The position numbers and the translations under genes were made by a program. Positions 54,502-63,614 of a stretch of 64,000 nucleotides of DNA are shown one piece after another. Source of the stretch: an uncultured Myxococcales bacterium. Lineage in GTDB: Bacteria; Myxococcota_A; UBA9042; DTJE01. Below the pieces are notes generated by a model, which was not told where the DNA came from, did no database searches, and was given only the letters and a program-made list of their open reading frames with translations. The stretch is from the NCBI GenBank assembly GCA_903936705.1, contig CAIZWN010000027.1:1-64000 (forward strand), read 5' to 3'. The number at the start of each line of letters is the position of its first letter. The stretch's first letter is position 1.

Positions 54502-55338
54502 ATGAACGCGACACGGTCAGCGCTTTCGATTCTGGTGTTCCTTGGCCTCCTTTCCTGCAGAGGTACCGGAGTAGCGGCCGACACACTGGCTGCGGTGGAC
54601 AAAGGAGCCCCGACGGGTGTGGATCCTGGTCAAGACGATTCTGGCGGCGTCCTTCCAAAGGGAACCTTCGTGATGCCCGACGGCCTACTCCCTGAATCAC
54701 CGCAACAGATATCCGATGTGCGATTCGGAGCCGGGGCCCTTCTGGTGCAGATTGAGAAGGCAAACGTTTGGACGCCGTTTGTGCCGCAAGTGGGGCAGGT
54801 CGCCGGCCCGGCTGAGATCGGGGGGAAGGTGACTGTTCGCATCTTGGGCGGCGAGGGGTACACCTTCACGAAGGAGCGTGTTTACGCGCGTACTGGCCTT
54901 AACGCCAGTGTAAACCGCCAGGATTTCCAATTGTTGGTCAACTCGTTTGACCCCTATTGCAGCCCGTATGTTCGCATGGTCAACCCCGTAGACAACTCCG
55001 ACATCGCGGCGGAGAATTCAACCGAAGTCCCATCCCTTGGTCTTTGGTTCAATTCCTGCTACTGGGCGTTCGGTGCCGAAACACGTGTTGGCGCGACAGA
55101 GCCTTGGTCGTTCTCGCCCAAACCCGGCGAAAGATGGCTTGTCGGACTTGCAGCCTCGGCAAGCACGGACCCGAGATTCGAAGTCGTTGTCAACAGAGTT
55201 CCTTTGTTCTCGTTCTATCGGGTATCGGACTCTGACATGGTAGACGTCTCGCGGTTGGGAGGGGAAAGGCAGGCGGCAGTCGTGCTGGCGGAGTTCCTCT
55301 CGAAAGCCCAGTTGACACCTGTTTCCGCCGAGCAGTAG
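54502..55338 (+). CDS. Lipoprotein of unknown function
   Basis: A 278-residue lipoprotein. ATG 54502 is preceded by GGAGGGTACCGCA; lipobox LGLLSC (Cys 19). After a short low-complexity segment rich in Gly, Asp and Pro comes a mostly beta-strand body with ISDVRFGAGALLVQIEKANVW and a possible disulfide pair (DPYCSPY, FNSCYWAFG). I see no catalytic motif and recognise no family. Codon use looks less GC-biased than neighbours, matching the accessory feel of this region. Confidence 0.6.
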   Translation: MNATRSALSILVFLGLLSCRGTGVAADTLAAVDKGAPTGVDPGQDDSGGVLPKGTFVMPDGLLPESPQQISDVRFGAGALLVQIEKANVWTPFVPQVGQVAGPAEIGGKVTVRILGGEGYTFTKERVYARTGLNASVNRQDFQLLVNSFDPYCSPYVRMVNPVDNSDIAAENSTEVPSLGLWFNSCYWAFGAETRVGATEPWSFSPKPGERWLVGLAASASTDPRFEVVVNRVPLFSFYRVSDSDMVDVSRLGGERQAAVVLAEFLSKAQLTPVSAEQ

Positions 55339-55339
55339 T

Positions 55340-55500
55340 GCGTCCACGTTGTCCCCATCTTCCAGAATGAAATCAACTTCGTGACGCCCCTGGATGTTCC
55401 AGAAGTGCATCTGTGCCCTGGGTCGCCATGCTCCCATCAAGGCTCGGAGGTTCTGGTGGATCCAGGTCTCCAGGAGTTGGCCGGAGGTCCGATCGGACGG
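55340..55500 (-). pseudogene. Remnant of a DUF4143-type ATPase C-terminus
   Basis: On the minus strand the segment reads SGQLLETWIHQNLRALMG, MHFWNIQGRHEVDFILEDG. The LLETWxxxxL and FWxxxxxxEVDFxxE patterns are the C-terminal hallmark of ATP-binding DUF4143 proteins. Only about 55 residues remain: no AAA domain or start is found upstream, and the end runs into the convergent lipoprotein gene. The complete gene would be about 400 residues, so this is a decayed relic. Confidence 0.6.
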
Positions 55501-55519
55501 GTCAGTTGCCATCAAACTA

Positions 55520-55536
55520 GCTGTCAAATTGACAGC
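55520..55536. promoter_or_regulatory. Operator-like dyad GCTGTCAA-A-TTGACAGC
   Basis: A perfect eight-base inverted repeat around one central base sits just beyond the start of the DUF4143 relic and downstream of vapBC. Possible binding site for a dimeric regulator or leftover of the lost gene's promoter. Confidence 0.45.
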
Positions 55537-55700
55537 ATTTCAGTGGCGTGTGATTGAAGCATCCAAGGAGACTCGGGTGCCAGTCCGTGATTGCTAGCCG
55601 CCTGCCGCGCAGTCTCAGCCATGCAAACAGGGTGAGTGTGAACACGCGCAGGGCCTCGGTAAGAATACCAACGACGCGGTTCACAACAGCCCAGGAGCAT

Positions 55701-56090
55701 CTACCAGGATTCGACCAAAATTCCGTTCACTTCATTGAAATGCGGATCGCGGGTTACGACCGTCAGATGGTGTTCGATTGCAATGGCGGCGATCCAGATG
55801 TCGTTTTCAGGAATAGGCCTTCCCTTACCTCGAAGTTCGTTCTTGATAATCGCGTAGGACTCGGCCGTAGCACGGTCCACAGCGAGAAGAGAGACCGATT
55901 GAGCAAAGTGCCTTACCCGCCGGGCGTTTTCCAGAGAACGCGCAGACTTTGCGGCGCCATAGAGCAGTTCCCCCACAACAATCACCGGCACGAACACCTC
56001 GGGCAATTCCTTGACGCGATCGACCACGGCCTTCTCGTTACCAAAAAATGCGATCACTATATTTGAGTCGAGAAGATATCTACCACTCAT
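55701..56090 (-). CDS. vapC: PIN-domain ribonuclease toxin, VapC family
   Basis: A 129-residue PIN-domain protein, ATG 56090. Acidic metal-binding residues are in YLLDSNIVIAFFGN (Asp 8), VVGELLYGA (Glu), ENDIWIAAIAIEH (Asp) and VVTRDPHFNEV (Asp). Such toxins cleave RNA, often tRNA, and are held inactive by VapB. It overlaps the antitoxin gene by 11 bases. The longer frame upstream is noise. A similar short tail (NGILVESW) ends many such toxins. Confidence 0.9.
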   Translation of the reverse strand: MSGRYLLDSNIVIAFFGNEKAVVDRVKELPEVFVPVIVVGELLYGAAKSARSLENARRVRHFAQSVSLLAVDRATAESYAIIKNELRGKGRPIPENDIWIAAIAIEHHLTVVTRDPHFNEVNGILVESW

Positions 56091-56307
56091 CGGCGTTGAC
56101 CTGTCCGCAACCAGATTCGATCTCAGAGGCCATAATTTGAAGATCGTCCGAAGGGATTGAGCCTGCAAATCTGGCCAGCCGTCGACCAGCCGTTCCACGT
56201 CGGCCGATGGTGGCAAATGCCCTCGCCACTTCCAGCAACTGGCGCCGCTGGCGCGGGCCAAGTTGTTCGATCTCGTGCTGCAACTGTTTGAGAACCGCTT
56301 CTGCCAT
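56080..56307 (-). CDS. vapB: VapB-like antitoxin
   Basis: A 75-residue protein, ATG 56307 behind GTGAGGTGG. The N-terminal half is helical (AVLKQLQHEIEQLGPRQRRQLLE) and the C-terminal half (SIPSDDLQIMASEIESGCGQVNADEW) matches the toxin-neutralising tail of VapB-type antitoxins that end in DEW. The N-terminus lacks an obvious AbrB or ribbon-helix-helix motif, so its DNA binding is uncertain. It is immediately upstream of vapC. Confidence 0.82.
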   Translation of the reverse strand: MAEAVLKQLQHEIEQLGPRQRRQLLEVARAFATIGRRGTAGRRLARFAGSIPSDDLQIMASEIESGCGQVNADEW

Positions 56308-56431
56308 GTTTGCCACCTCACGTCGCAGGCTGCAAATGGCATTGTAGCCGTGACTGGCTTCGGTTTCCATCGGTCATTCCGCGGGTTCACTACACCGGAA
56401 TCCCACGGCCACCAGCATCGAAATGCAGGAT

Positions 56432-57280
56432 CTATTGCCGTCTGTTCAGTAATGAATACAGGGCGAATGCCTGTGCCAGATTCAGGTGTGATGGCCGGAT
56501 TGTCGGGTCGATGCCGGCTTCGGCCAGTGCCGGTGCCAGAATCTCGCGGCCGGTCGTCGCCAGGCCGTCGGACAGTGAATTCAAAACCGTCTTTCTTGGC
56601 TGCGCGAACAATGCGTGAACGAAGGTTGAAAAGGCCGGGTCGTCGGCGACTTCCATTGCAACTGGATCCGCCAGCCCGGGCTGGACCAGAATCACCGAGG
56701 ACCACACCTTCGGCGGCGGGATGAACTTGCCGGGGGAAACGTCGAACAGCAGTCTCGCGCCTGCCATGGACGACAGCAGCATCGAGACCGCGCCATGATT
56801 CCGGTCGCCGGGTCTGGCGCACAGTCGCTGGGCCACTTCGCGCTGGAACATCAGGACCATCGTGCAGATTCGATCCCGCCTGCGCAGCAGGTTGAACAGG
56901 ATCGGGCAGCCGGCATTGTAGGGCAGGTTTCCGATGACCTTGATTCCCGCTCCGGCAGGGGACACGTCAGCAACGTCAAATACGGTGGCGTCAGCCTCGT
57001 GGACCTGGACCCTTTGGTCGTCCTGGAAGCGGCGTGCGTGTTCGGCGGCAAAACGCTGATCCTTCTCGATCAGGACCAGTCGGCCGCAGGCGGCCGCAAG
57101 ATCGTGCGTCAATGCGCCTCGCCCGGGCCCGATCTCGACCACTGTGTCGGCCGGCCCGACGCCAAGGGTCTCGATCATGCGATTCACGACACGGCCACTG
57201 TTCAGGAAATGCTGGCCAAGCGACTTGCGCGGACGACGATCAGGGGAGGTATCTGCATCGGGATCTGGCTGGGATTTCAA
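56432..57280 (-). CDS. rsmA: 16S rRNA dimethyladenosine transferase
   Basis: A 282-residue methyltransferase (KsgA) that dimethylates two adenines near the 3' end of 16S rRNA. The SAM motif is VVEIGPGRGALTHDL; the catalytic motif is IGNLPYNAG; a typical start LGQHFLNSGRVV is present. The start is placed at TTG 57280, preceded by CGGAG and overlapping the upstream TGA as TTGA. A start at 57322 would overlap that gene by 46 bases. The C-terminal helical domain is complete. Confidence 0.93.
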   Translation of the reverse strand: MKSQPDPDADTSPDRRPRKSLGQHFLNSGRVVNRMIETLGVGPADTVVEIGPGRGALTHDLAAACGRLVLIEKDQRFAAEHARRFQDDQRVQVHEADATVFDVADVSPAGAGIKVIGNLPYNAGCPILFNLLRRRDRICTMVLMFQREVAQRLCARPGDRNHGAVSMLLSSMAGARLLFDVSPGKFIPPPKVWSSVILVQPGLADPVAMEVADDPAFSTFVHALFAQPRKTVLNSLSDGLATTGREILAPALAEAGIDPTIRPSHLNLAQAFALYSLLNRRQ

Positions 57281-58695
57281 TTGAACTCCGTCGAAAGCGC
57301 ATAGGCGTTCATAACCCGACATCCCTGGGTGTCGGGGTCTTCGGTATCACAGCCCATCTGGTACAGCAGAACCAGGCGGAAGGGATTCGACGTCGCCAAA
57401 GTCCCGCCAGCCTGCAAACCGACCAAAACCATCGATCCTCCCGCCGGCACGCGCAGTCGCGGGAACGGCGGCCCGACCGCGTTGATGTCGCAGGAGGCAT
57501 GGTCCATCCAGCCCCTGAATTCCGTCGGGACGCCATCCGAATCGATCGGCCAGGTCTCGTCGTTGCTGCGAACCTGTAGGTTCAACGCAAGGCACGGGGA
57601 AAAGACGATCGCGACGGGCAGGCCGTTGCGGATGACGGCGACGCCATCTGGATTGTTTCCAACTACGCCCGAGTAGTTGATCTCGATACCGGGGGAATCC
57701 CGGGCCGGAAACGGGCCGCAATAGCCGCCGTGCATGCCGCCCGCGCGGCACCGGTCGCCGGGAGGGCAGGGCGCCGTTCCCAGGCAGGAATCGGAAGTGC
57801 CGCAGTCGGAGTCCTGCCAGCATTCTCCAGCGTGGAATTTGGGGCCCGGGGTGCAATTTCCGGGATGGTTCAAGACCGCGGAAACGCAGATGGTACCGTC
57901 ATCGCCGCTCTTGCAGTCCGCGCTGCCAGTGCAACCGGGCCGTGCGCCAGATTCGCAGGTTCCCGGAAGGTCGGCGCAATTGTCGTTTCCCAGTTCGCAA
58001 AGTGTGGCACCCTTGCACCAGGACTCGCCGCCGCAGTCGCCGTCATCAAGGCAGCTTCCGGCGACCGGCAACGGTCCGCACCGTCCAGGGTGGTCGGTGC
58101 ACGTTCCCAGCCTTGTTGTGTCGCAAGCCGTTTCCCCTGCGCACAGCAAACCGCCAGTGCAATCCAGGTCGCTGAAGCAGGCCCCGGCACCTTCTGGCAG
58201 ATCCCGGCACGAGCCAGGCAATGTGACGACACCATTCGTGAAAGCACCTGCACATCCCTGCCCCGTCGGGCAGTCACCGGCCTTGGTGCACGTGCGGGCG
58301 TAGGTCCTGGCTAGGCAGACGCCGGGGAAGTCCTGGCACGAGTCTCCCCAGCATGGCGGGATTTCGCATGACATGGGCCGTGTGCATGCCTGGAAAACAG
58401 GGCAGTCCGACGAATCAAGACACTGCCAATCGTGCAGCAGTGCCCTGCAAGCGCCGGCCAGGTCTGCTTCCTGGCCTTCGCCATCGGCGTCCGGCATCAG
58501 AATCCCGTCCGGCAGATCCGTTTGATCCGGCAGTTCGGAAGCATCCCTGTTCGCGTCCCAGGCGACATCCCTTGGTTGTGTGTCCGGAGCGACTTCACAA
58601 CCAGCAAGAACGGCCAGCGTCGCCGTGACTGGAATTACCGACAGGGCAGACAGCAGCAGGCGATTTGCCAGGCAGTTCGGCATGAAACATGTCAT
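57277..58695 (-). CDS. Cysteine-rich lipoprotein of unknown function
   Basis: A 472-residue lipoprotein. ATG 58695 follows GGGAGGATCC; lipobox LAVLAGC (Cys 33). After a short Asp-rich tether the region to about residue 310 contains some 40 cysteines in repeated patterns such as C..DLDCTGGLLC and CLDDGDCGGESWC, resembling secreted disulfide-rich repeat proteins of myxobacterial relatives. The last 150 residues form a beta domain with single cysteines. The gene ends by overlapping rsmA (TTGA). No enzymatic motif. It may bind surfaces or adhere. Confidence 0.65.
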   Translation of the reverse strand: MTCFMPNCLANRLLLSALSVIPVTATLAVLAGCEVAPDTQPRDVAWDANRDASELPDQTDLPDGILMPDADGEGQEADLAGACRALLHDWQCLDSSDCPVFQACTRPMSCEIPPCWGDSCQDFPGVCLARTYARTCTKAGDCPTGQGCAGAFTNGVVTLPGSCRDLPEGAGACFSDLDCTGGLLCAGETACDTTRLGTCTDHPGRCGPLPVAGSCLDDGDCGGESWCKGATLCELGNDNCADLPGTCESGARPGCTGSADCKSGDDGTICVSAVLNHPGNCTPGPKFHAGECWQDSDCGTSDSCLGTAPCPPGDRCRAGGMHGGYCGPFPARDSPGIEINYSGVVGNNPDGVAVIRNGLPVAIVFSPCLALNLQVRSNDETWPIDSDGVPTEFRGWMDHASCDINAVGPPFPRLRVPAGGSMVLVGLQAGGTLATSNPFRLVLLYQMGCDTEDPDTQGCRVMNAYALSTEFN

Positions 58696-58725
58696 CGGAT
58701 CCTCCCGGCCCTGGCTGGCAGGCAC

Positions 58726-59754
58726 CTACCAGCCGTCGTCGACGCGTCGTACGAACGGGTCCATGTCGATGCCTCGCGGGGCGTCCGCGTCCTTCAGGTC
58801 GCCGAACAGATAGGTGTGCCCCAGGCCGGCTATCATTGCGGCGTTGTCGGTGCACAGGGCGATCGGCACGGCATGCAGCGTCCGGCCGTCGCGAGTCATA
58901 GCTTCCGCCATGCGGGCGCGCAACCGGCGGTTCGCCGCAACGCCACCGGCAATGACCACGTCCTGCACGCCGTGTAAACGGGCAGCATTGGATGTCTTGG
59001 ACACCAGAACATCCACCACGGCCTCCTGGAAGGCTGCGGCGATATCTGCAACCTCGTCCGCGGAAGGCTTGTGATCCATCAGTTCCAGGTGTCGCCGCAG
59101 GGCAGTCTTTAGACCCGAAAAAGACATGTCGAAGCCGTCCGAGATCATCGAGCGCGGGAAGCGAACGGTGCCAGGATCCCGTCCCGCAGAAACCCGGTCG
59201 ATCGCGACGCCACCCGGATAGGGAAGCCCCAAAACGGCGGCGGCCTTGTCGAATGCCTCGCCGGCCGCGTCGTCCCTGGTGCGGCCCATCAGCGTGATGC
59301 GGCCCGGGGCATGCATCAGGTACAGGCTGGTGTGGCCGCCAGAAACCGCCAGGGCCACGAAAGGATACCGCGGAGGTTCGCGGTCATTCACAAGGAAGGC
59401 TGCCATCACGTGGCCTTCCAGGTGGTTAACTCCGACCAGCGGCAGGCCCGTGGCCAGTGCCAGCCCTTTCGCGAACTGGACGCCCACAAGCAGCGACCCA
59501 ATGAGCCCGGGGCCAATGGTTACTGACAGGCCGTCGATGTCTGCCAGGGTGACGCCGGCCTGATCAAGTGCCTGGGACACTACCGGGACGATCGAACACA
59601 GATGATTGCGGGAGGCAATCTCGGGTACCACCCCCCCGAACGGCGCATGGATGGCCACCTGTGACCAGATGACCGAACCCAGTATGACGCGCCCGTCGGC
59701 CACTACGGCGGCCGCAGTCTCGTCGCACGAAGACTCGATGCCCAGAACCTTCAT
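58726..59754 (-). CDS. tsaD: tRNA N6-threonylcarbamoyladenosine transferase, TsaD
   Basis: A 342-residue essential enzyme that transfers threonylcarbamoyl to A37 of ANN-decoding tRNAs. ATG 59754 begins MKVLGIESSCDETAAAVV. The metal ligands are in VNHLEGHVMA (HxxxH), with SGGHTSLYL and GVAANRRLRARM as further landmarks. Length matches the family. TsaB and TsaE are not here. A longer upstream frame is unsupported. It is followed at 30 bases by the Cys-rich lipoprotein gene. Confidence 0.96.
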   Translation of the reverse strand: MKVLGIESSCDETAAAVVADGRVILGSVIWSQVAIHAPFGGVVPEIASRNHLCSIVPVVSQALDQAGVTLADIDGLSVTIGPGLIGSLLVGVQFAKGLALATGLPLVGVNHLEGHVMAAFLVNDREPPRYPFVALAVSGGHTSLYLMHAPGRITLMGRTRDDAAGEAFDKAAAVLGLPYPGGVAIDRVSAGRDPGTVRFPRSMISDGFDMSFSGLKTALRRHLELMDHKPSADEVADIAAAFQEAVVDVLVSKTSNAARLHGVQDVVIAGGVAANRRLRARMAEAMTRDGRTLHAVPIALCTDNAAMIAGLGHTYLFGDLKDADAPRGIDMDPFVRRVDDGW

Positions 59755-59835
59755 GGCGCGGATTGTACCAGATGACGCGGTGCGCGGGCGGCAAACCCGT
59801 CTTCCGGGGGCCTTCGGGCAAGTGAAATCGCGGTA

Positions 59836-59865
59836 TTGACCGGGTTCTTTGCCATGTGCTAGCTT
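59836..59865 (+). promoter_or_regulatory. Candidate promoter for the second FadL gene
   Basis: TTGACC (59836-59841) and TAGCTT (59860-59865) are 18 bases apart, with TGC just before the -10, 33 bases before ATG 59899. Confidence 0.4.
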
Positions 59866-59898
59866 CTTTGAAATTGTTGCCTTGAAAAGAGGTTGCCA

Positions 59899-61485
59899 AT
59901 GTTTTTGCGCTCTCGGATGTTCCTTTTGCCGGTGGTTTTTCTGGCCGTTGCCGCTGTCCCTGCGACGGTTCTTGCTGCCGGTTTCGAGTTTGGGCCGCAG
60001 GGCGTTCATGCGGTTGGACGCGGAGGCGCCTTCGTAGTTGGTGCGGACGATCCTTCTGCGATCTGGTGGAACCCCGCGCGCCTGGCGCTGATGCGTGGCA
60101 CCAGGTTGATGTACAACCACACGTTGTCGGACATGAACCTGTCGTTCGACCGGGCTCCGGCGCAAAAATACGCGGTTGATGGCAAGGGCAACGTTATCAT
60201 CGACGCAGCTACCGGCCTTCCGAAAGCGTTCGTGCGTGCCGATGGGACCGATGAACCTCCCCAGACCTACCCGACCTCGAAACAGCTAATGGGCTGGTTC
60301 CCACTGGGCATGAGCCTTGGGCTGACGTCGGACTTCGGGCTGAAGGACTGGGGTTTTGGCATCGGCCTCAGTGGTCCGTCGGCTTACGGTACGGTGGCTT
60401 ACGCGAACCAGGCAAACGACGGCAGCGCCGATGACCCCACGCTGACATCGGCAACCAGGTACTCGGTCGTCAACATGGACGCGCTGATAGCCTATCTTTC
60501 GGTGGCCGCCGCGTACAAGTACAAGGAATGGTTCGGGATCGGCGCCACGTTCCAGTACGTTGCAGTTCCGTCGGTCAAGTACACACTGGACGTCGTGGGT
60601 CCGGGCAAGGTCAAGGACCAGAACGATCCCAGCAAGAACCTGGCTGACCTTCAGGCCAACGTGAACGTGTCGGATTGGGTGGGTTTCACGGGCATAGTCG
60701 GTGCCTGGGTGCGTCCGCTGCCCAGTCTGGAACTGGCACTTTCTGCCCGGGTGTCCCCGATCAAGGTGCGGGCAACTGGCACTACCGATATTCTACGGCC
60801 GCCAGGCATCATGGGCGGCAGCCAGACCAAGCTTGGTTCCGTGTCGGCTAAGCTGTCTTTCGACTATCCGGTCGATGTAAAGGTCGGAGCCAGGTATCGC
60901 CACATGAAGGGCGACCTGGAGGTCTTTGACATCGAGGCCGACTTTGTATGGGAACAGTGGTCGGCCATGGACGCCTTCAGGACCAACTTCGGCGGACAAA
61001 GCGTCTCGATGTCGGGTTCGAACGTAGTCCTGAAGGACATCACGATGATCCGCAACCTGAAGGACACGTACAGCGTGCGGCTGGGCGGGACATACCAGGC
61101 GATTCCGGACCACCTGTGGGCCCGCCTTGGTGGCTGGTGGGAGTCAGGCGCCCAGAAGAACGAGTACACGATTATCGATCTGCCGTCCTGGGACCGGTTC
61201 GGCATCGGTTTCGGGCTTTCCGGGGCCTTCCGTGGCGTCGAGATTGGGCTTTCCTACGCCCACGTGTTCCAACTGTCGCGTGAAGTGAAGTCGGGCACCG
61301 GAGCAATTCACCAGCAGGTACTGGACTTCGACGGAAACGTGAAGGACGGGTACGCGGTCAACGAGGGCAAGTACTCGTCGTCGGTCGATGTCATCAGCCT
61401 GGGCATCACGATCCTGTGGGAGGAATTGATCTACGGGAAGAAGCCTGGGCAGAAGAACACTTCGGCGGTTGTTTCCTCGCTGTGA
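59899..61485 (+). CDS. OmpP1/FadL/TodX-family outer-membrane protein (second copy)
   Basis: A 528-residue barrel protein. ATG 59899 follows AGAGGTTGCC. Signal peptide ends VLAAG; mature start FEFGPQGVHAVGRGGAFVV. The hatch signature reads SAIWWNPARLALMRG. Strand-rich barrel follows (for example GIGFGLSGAFRGVEIGLSYA). It is about 75 residues longer than the FadL at 18620 and has inserts around 90-120 and 190-240. No lipase gene is next to it. Substrate may differ from the other copy; the family covers fatty acids and aromatic hydrocarbons. Confidence 0.83.
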   Translation: MFLRSRMFLLPVVFLAVAAVPATVLAAGFEFGPQGVHAVGRGGAFVVGADDPSAIWWNPARLALMRGTRLMYNHTLSDMNLSFDRAPAQKYAVDGKGNVIIDAATGLPKAFVRADGTDEPPQTYPTSKQLMGWFPLGMSLGLTSDFGLKDWGFGIGLSGPSAYGTVAYANQANDGSADDPTLTSATRYSVVNMDALIAYLSVAAAYKYKEWFGIGATFQYVAVPSVKYTLDVVGPGKVKDQNDPSKNLADLQANVNVSDWVGFTGIVGAWVRPLPSLELALSARVSPIKVRATGTTDILRPPGIMGGSQTKLGSVSAKLSFDYPVDVKVGARYRHMKGDLEVFDIEADFVWEQWSAMDAFRTNFGGQSVSMSGSNVVLKDITMIRNLKDTYSVRLGGTYQAIPDHLWARLGGWWESGAQKNEYTIIDLPSWDRFGIGFGLSGAFRGVEIGLSYAHVFQLSREVKSGTGAIHQQVLDFDGNVKDGYAVNEGKYSSSVDVISLGITILWEELIYGKKPGQKNTSAVVSSL

Positions 61486-61504
61486 CGAGCTGACCGGCAG
61501 GGAA

Positions 61505-63412
61505 CTACCGGCAGGTAATCCTTGCGTCGGCCCAGTCCGCATAGTCGCCCGACTCGCTGTCGGCCCCAGCGGTCGTGACCAGTTTCAGCAGCATTTTTCC
61601 TGACAGATCAACCGTAACGGGCTTGGACTGGTCCGTGCCGGACATCACGCCGCTGTCGAACAGCCTGGTGCCGTCCGCCCACACCTCGAAGGAAATCGTG
61701 CCTGCCCCTGCTGCGTCGTCATCTACGCCCACGTCGGCCTGGAACGCTGTGCAGCGCCCTCCGATCGGAACGATGACAATCGAGCCGGCGTAGGCGCCGA
61801 TGCCCTTTGAGAACACCTTGTTTCGAATCGACAGTGCCTTGCCGTCGCGGGCCGGCGTTCCTCCGTTCGACCGGTCACGTTCGACCGGCCCTCGCGATCC
61901 GGCCATGTATATCCAGGTGTTGTCGGACACGTACGACTGGCCTGCAGCGGGCGACTTTTCCGTACCGGCGATCCGGAACATCCTGGCGCCATTCGCGACC
62001 AGATCCACGGGGAATGTCTTGCCCAGCGTGCCCAGATCCGTGCGCGCCCACAAATCGCGCACGCCGGTCTCGCCGGCGGCCAGACCCAGGTCCAGCGAGG
62101 CCAGATCGAACGTGAAATTCTCCTCGCCCTTGTTGAACACGACGACGGCACGCCATCCTGGGTGTGCCAGCGGCTTGGTCCAGACGTCAGGGGTGTAGTC
62201 GTCACCGATTTGAACCCGGACCCCCTGCAAACCCAAAGCATCCTGGTCAACCGCAATGACTTCGGGATTCGTCAGCAGTTCCTTGGTGGTCGCGTCCATC
62301 GTACGAAGGTCGTTGCCGGCGATCAGCGGAGCAGACAGGATAGCCCACAAGCTCATGTGTGACCTGTACTGGTCCTCGGTCATGCCGCCGTTGCCGATCT
62401 CCAGCATGTCCGGGTCGTTCCAGTGGCCGGGTCCGGCATAGGCAGCGTGTGGCTCGGTCTGCTCCAGGTTCAACAGCATGCTGAAGTACCCGTCGCTGAT
62501 GTCGCCGGTGGTTCTCCACAGTTGTCCTGCGCCTGCCCCCCAGATCCATGGTTCCTGCACGCCCCAGTTGCACAGGCTGAGGACCATGTCCCGGCCCGAT
62601 GCCGCAATTCCGTCCCTGAACTTGCCGTACTGCGTTTTTGCGTTCAGATCGGCTGCAAAGCACCAGTCGACCTTGATGTAGTCCACGCCCCAGGACGCGT
62701 ATGTCAACATGTCCTGGGCTTCGTAGTCCAAACTTCCGGGGCGCTCCTGGCATGTCATCGAACCGGCGCAGGTATAGACCCCGAATCCAAGGCCCTTTTC
62801 GTGGACATAGTCGCCCAGGGATTTCATGCCGTTGGCGAACCTGGTGGCATCCGGGACGATTTCCCCCTGCGCGTCACGCGCGACCTGCCAGCAGTCGTCA
62901 AGGTTCAGGAAACGGTAGCCGGCATCCTTCAAGCCGGTGGATACCATCGCGTCGGCGGTCTCCTTTGCCAGGGCATCGCTGATGTCGCAGGCAAACTTGT
63001 TCCACGAGTTCCAGCCCATGGGCGGCGTTGCACCAAGCGTGGTGCAGTCGCAGTCGGAAGGGCAGTTCAGGCATGCCTCGCCGTGAGTGCAAACGCCGTC
63101 GCCGCAGCGGCACTCGCAGTCGGCGGGGCAGTTCCAGCATGTCTCGCCTGGGTCGCAAGTTTTGTTCCCGCAAGGGTCCACCGCAGGAACCTCTGCCGGG
63201 AGGTCCGGCGGCGCATCGACTCCGGTGTCCGGCGCGGTGTCTGTTGCGGTGTCCGGCGCAGTGTCCTGCCCGGTGTCCGGCATCCCGTCGGCAGGAACAT
63301 CCGCCGGCACGTCAATCGTGACGTCCGCACCAACGTCCGGCGTGCCACCGCCACCAGACGATCCGCAGGCTACCAGGAACAGAAGTGACATCCATATTGC
63401 CAGGCGATTCAT
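61505..63412 (-). CDS. GH27 alpha-galactosidase lipoprotein with NPCBM domain
   Basis: A 635-residue lipoprotein, lipobox FLVAC (Cys 16), Asp/Pro/Thr-rich tether to about residue 78. Two CGDGVCTHGEACLNCPSDC-like disulfide repeats follow (about 81-123). The GH27 barrel begins PPMGWNSWNKF; the nucleophile is Asp 249 in DYIKVDWC and the acid/base is Asp 304 in WRTTGDI. A beta-sandwich and a C-terminal NPCBM carbohydrate-binding domain (KVFSKGIGAYAGS, VGVDDDAAG) follow. It hydrolyses terminal alpha-galactosides outside the cell. ATG 63412 has AGGAATGA upstream. Confidence 0.9.
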   Translation of the reverse strand: MNRLAIWMSLLFLVACGSSGGGGTPDVGADVTIDVPADVPADGMPDTGQDTAPDTATDTAPDTGVDAPPDLPAEVPAVDPCGNKTCDPGETCWNCPADCECRCGDGVCTHGEACLNCPSDCDCTTLGATPPMGWNSWNKFACDISDALAKETADAMVSTGLKDAGYRFLNLDDCWQVARDAQGEIVPDATRFANGMKSLGDYVHEKGLGFGVYTCAGSMTCQERPGSLDYEAQDMLTYASWGVDYIKVDWCFAADLNAKTQYGKFRDGIAASGRDMVLSLCNWGVQEPWIWGAGAGQLWRTTGDISDGYFSMLLNLEQTEPHAAYAGPGHWNDPDMLEIGNGGMTEDQYRSHMSLWAILSAPLIAGNDLRTMDATTKELLTNPEVIAVDQDALGLQGVRVQIGDDYTPDVWTKPLAHPGWRAVVVFNKGEENFTFDLASLDLGLAAGETGVRDLWARTDLGTLGKTFPVDLVANGARMFRIAGTEKSPAAGQSYVSDNTWIYMAGSRGPVERDRSNGGTPARDGKALSIRNKVFSKGIGAYAGSIVIVPIGGRCTAFQADVGVDDDAAGAGTISFEVWADGTRLFDSGVMSGTDQSKPVTVDLSGKMLLKLVTTAGADSESGDYADWADARITCR

Positions 63413-63614
63413 TCATTCCTCCAGCAGCAGACACGGTCCCCAGTCCAGTGCTTATCACTGCAGCAGGAACTATCACAGCATGCAGGAAAATTCATCATGT
63501 TCCGGTCGGGTCGAACGTCATTTCGTCCGTTTTGCCGCCGGCTTTGTGGCCGGGCCAGCCGTTTGTTGATCCGGGAGGTCATTTGACAACGAAACTTTCC
63601 GAAGAATTAACAGG

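Noticed and set aside
56091-56822. N-terminal extension of the VapC frame by 244 codons
   Set aside because: It crosses the antitoxin gene and part of rsmA and has no sensible protein sequence; the PIN domain starts at 56090.
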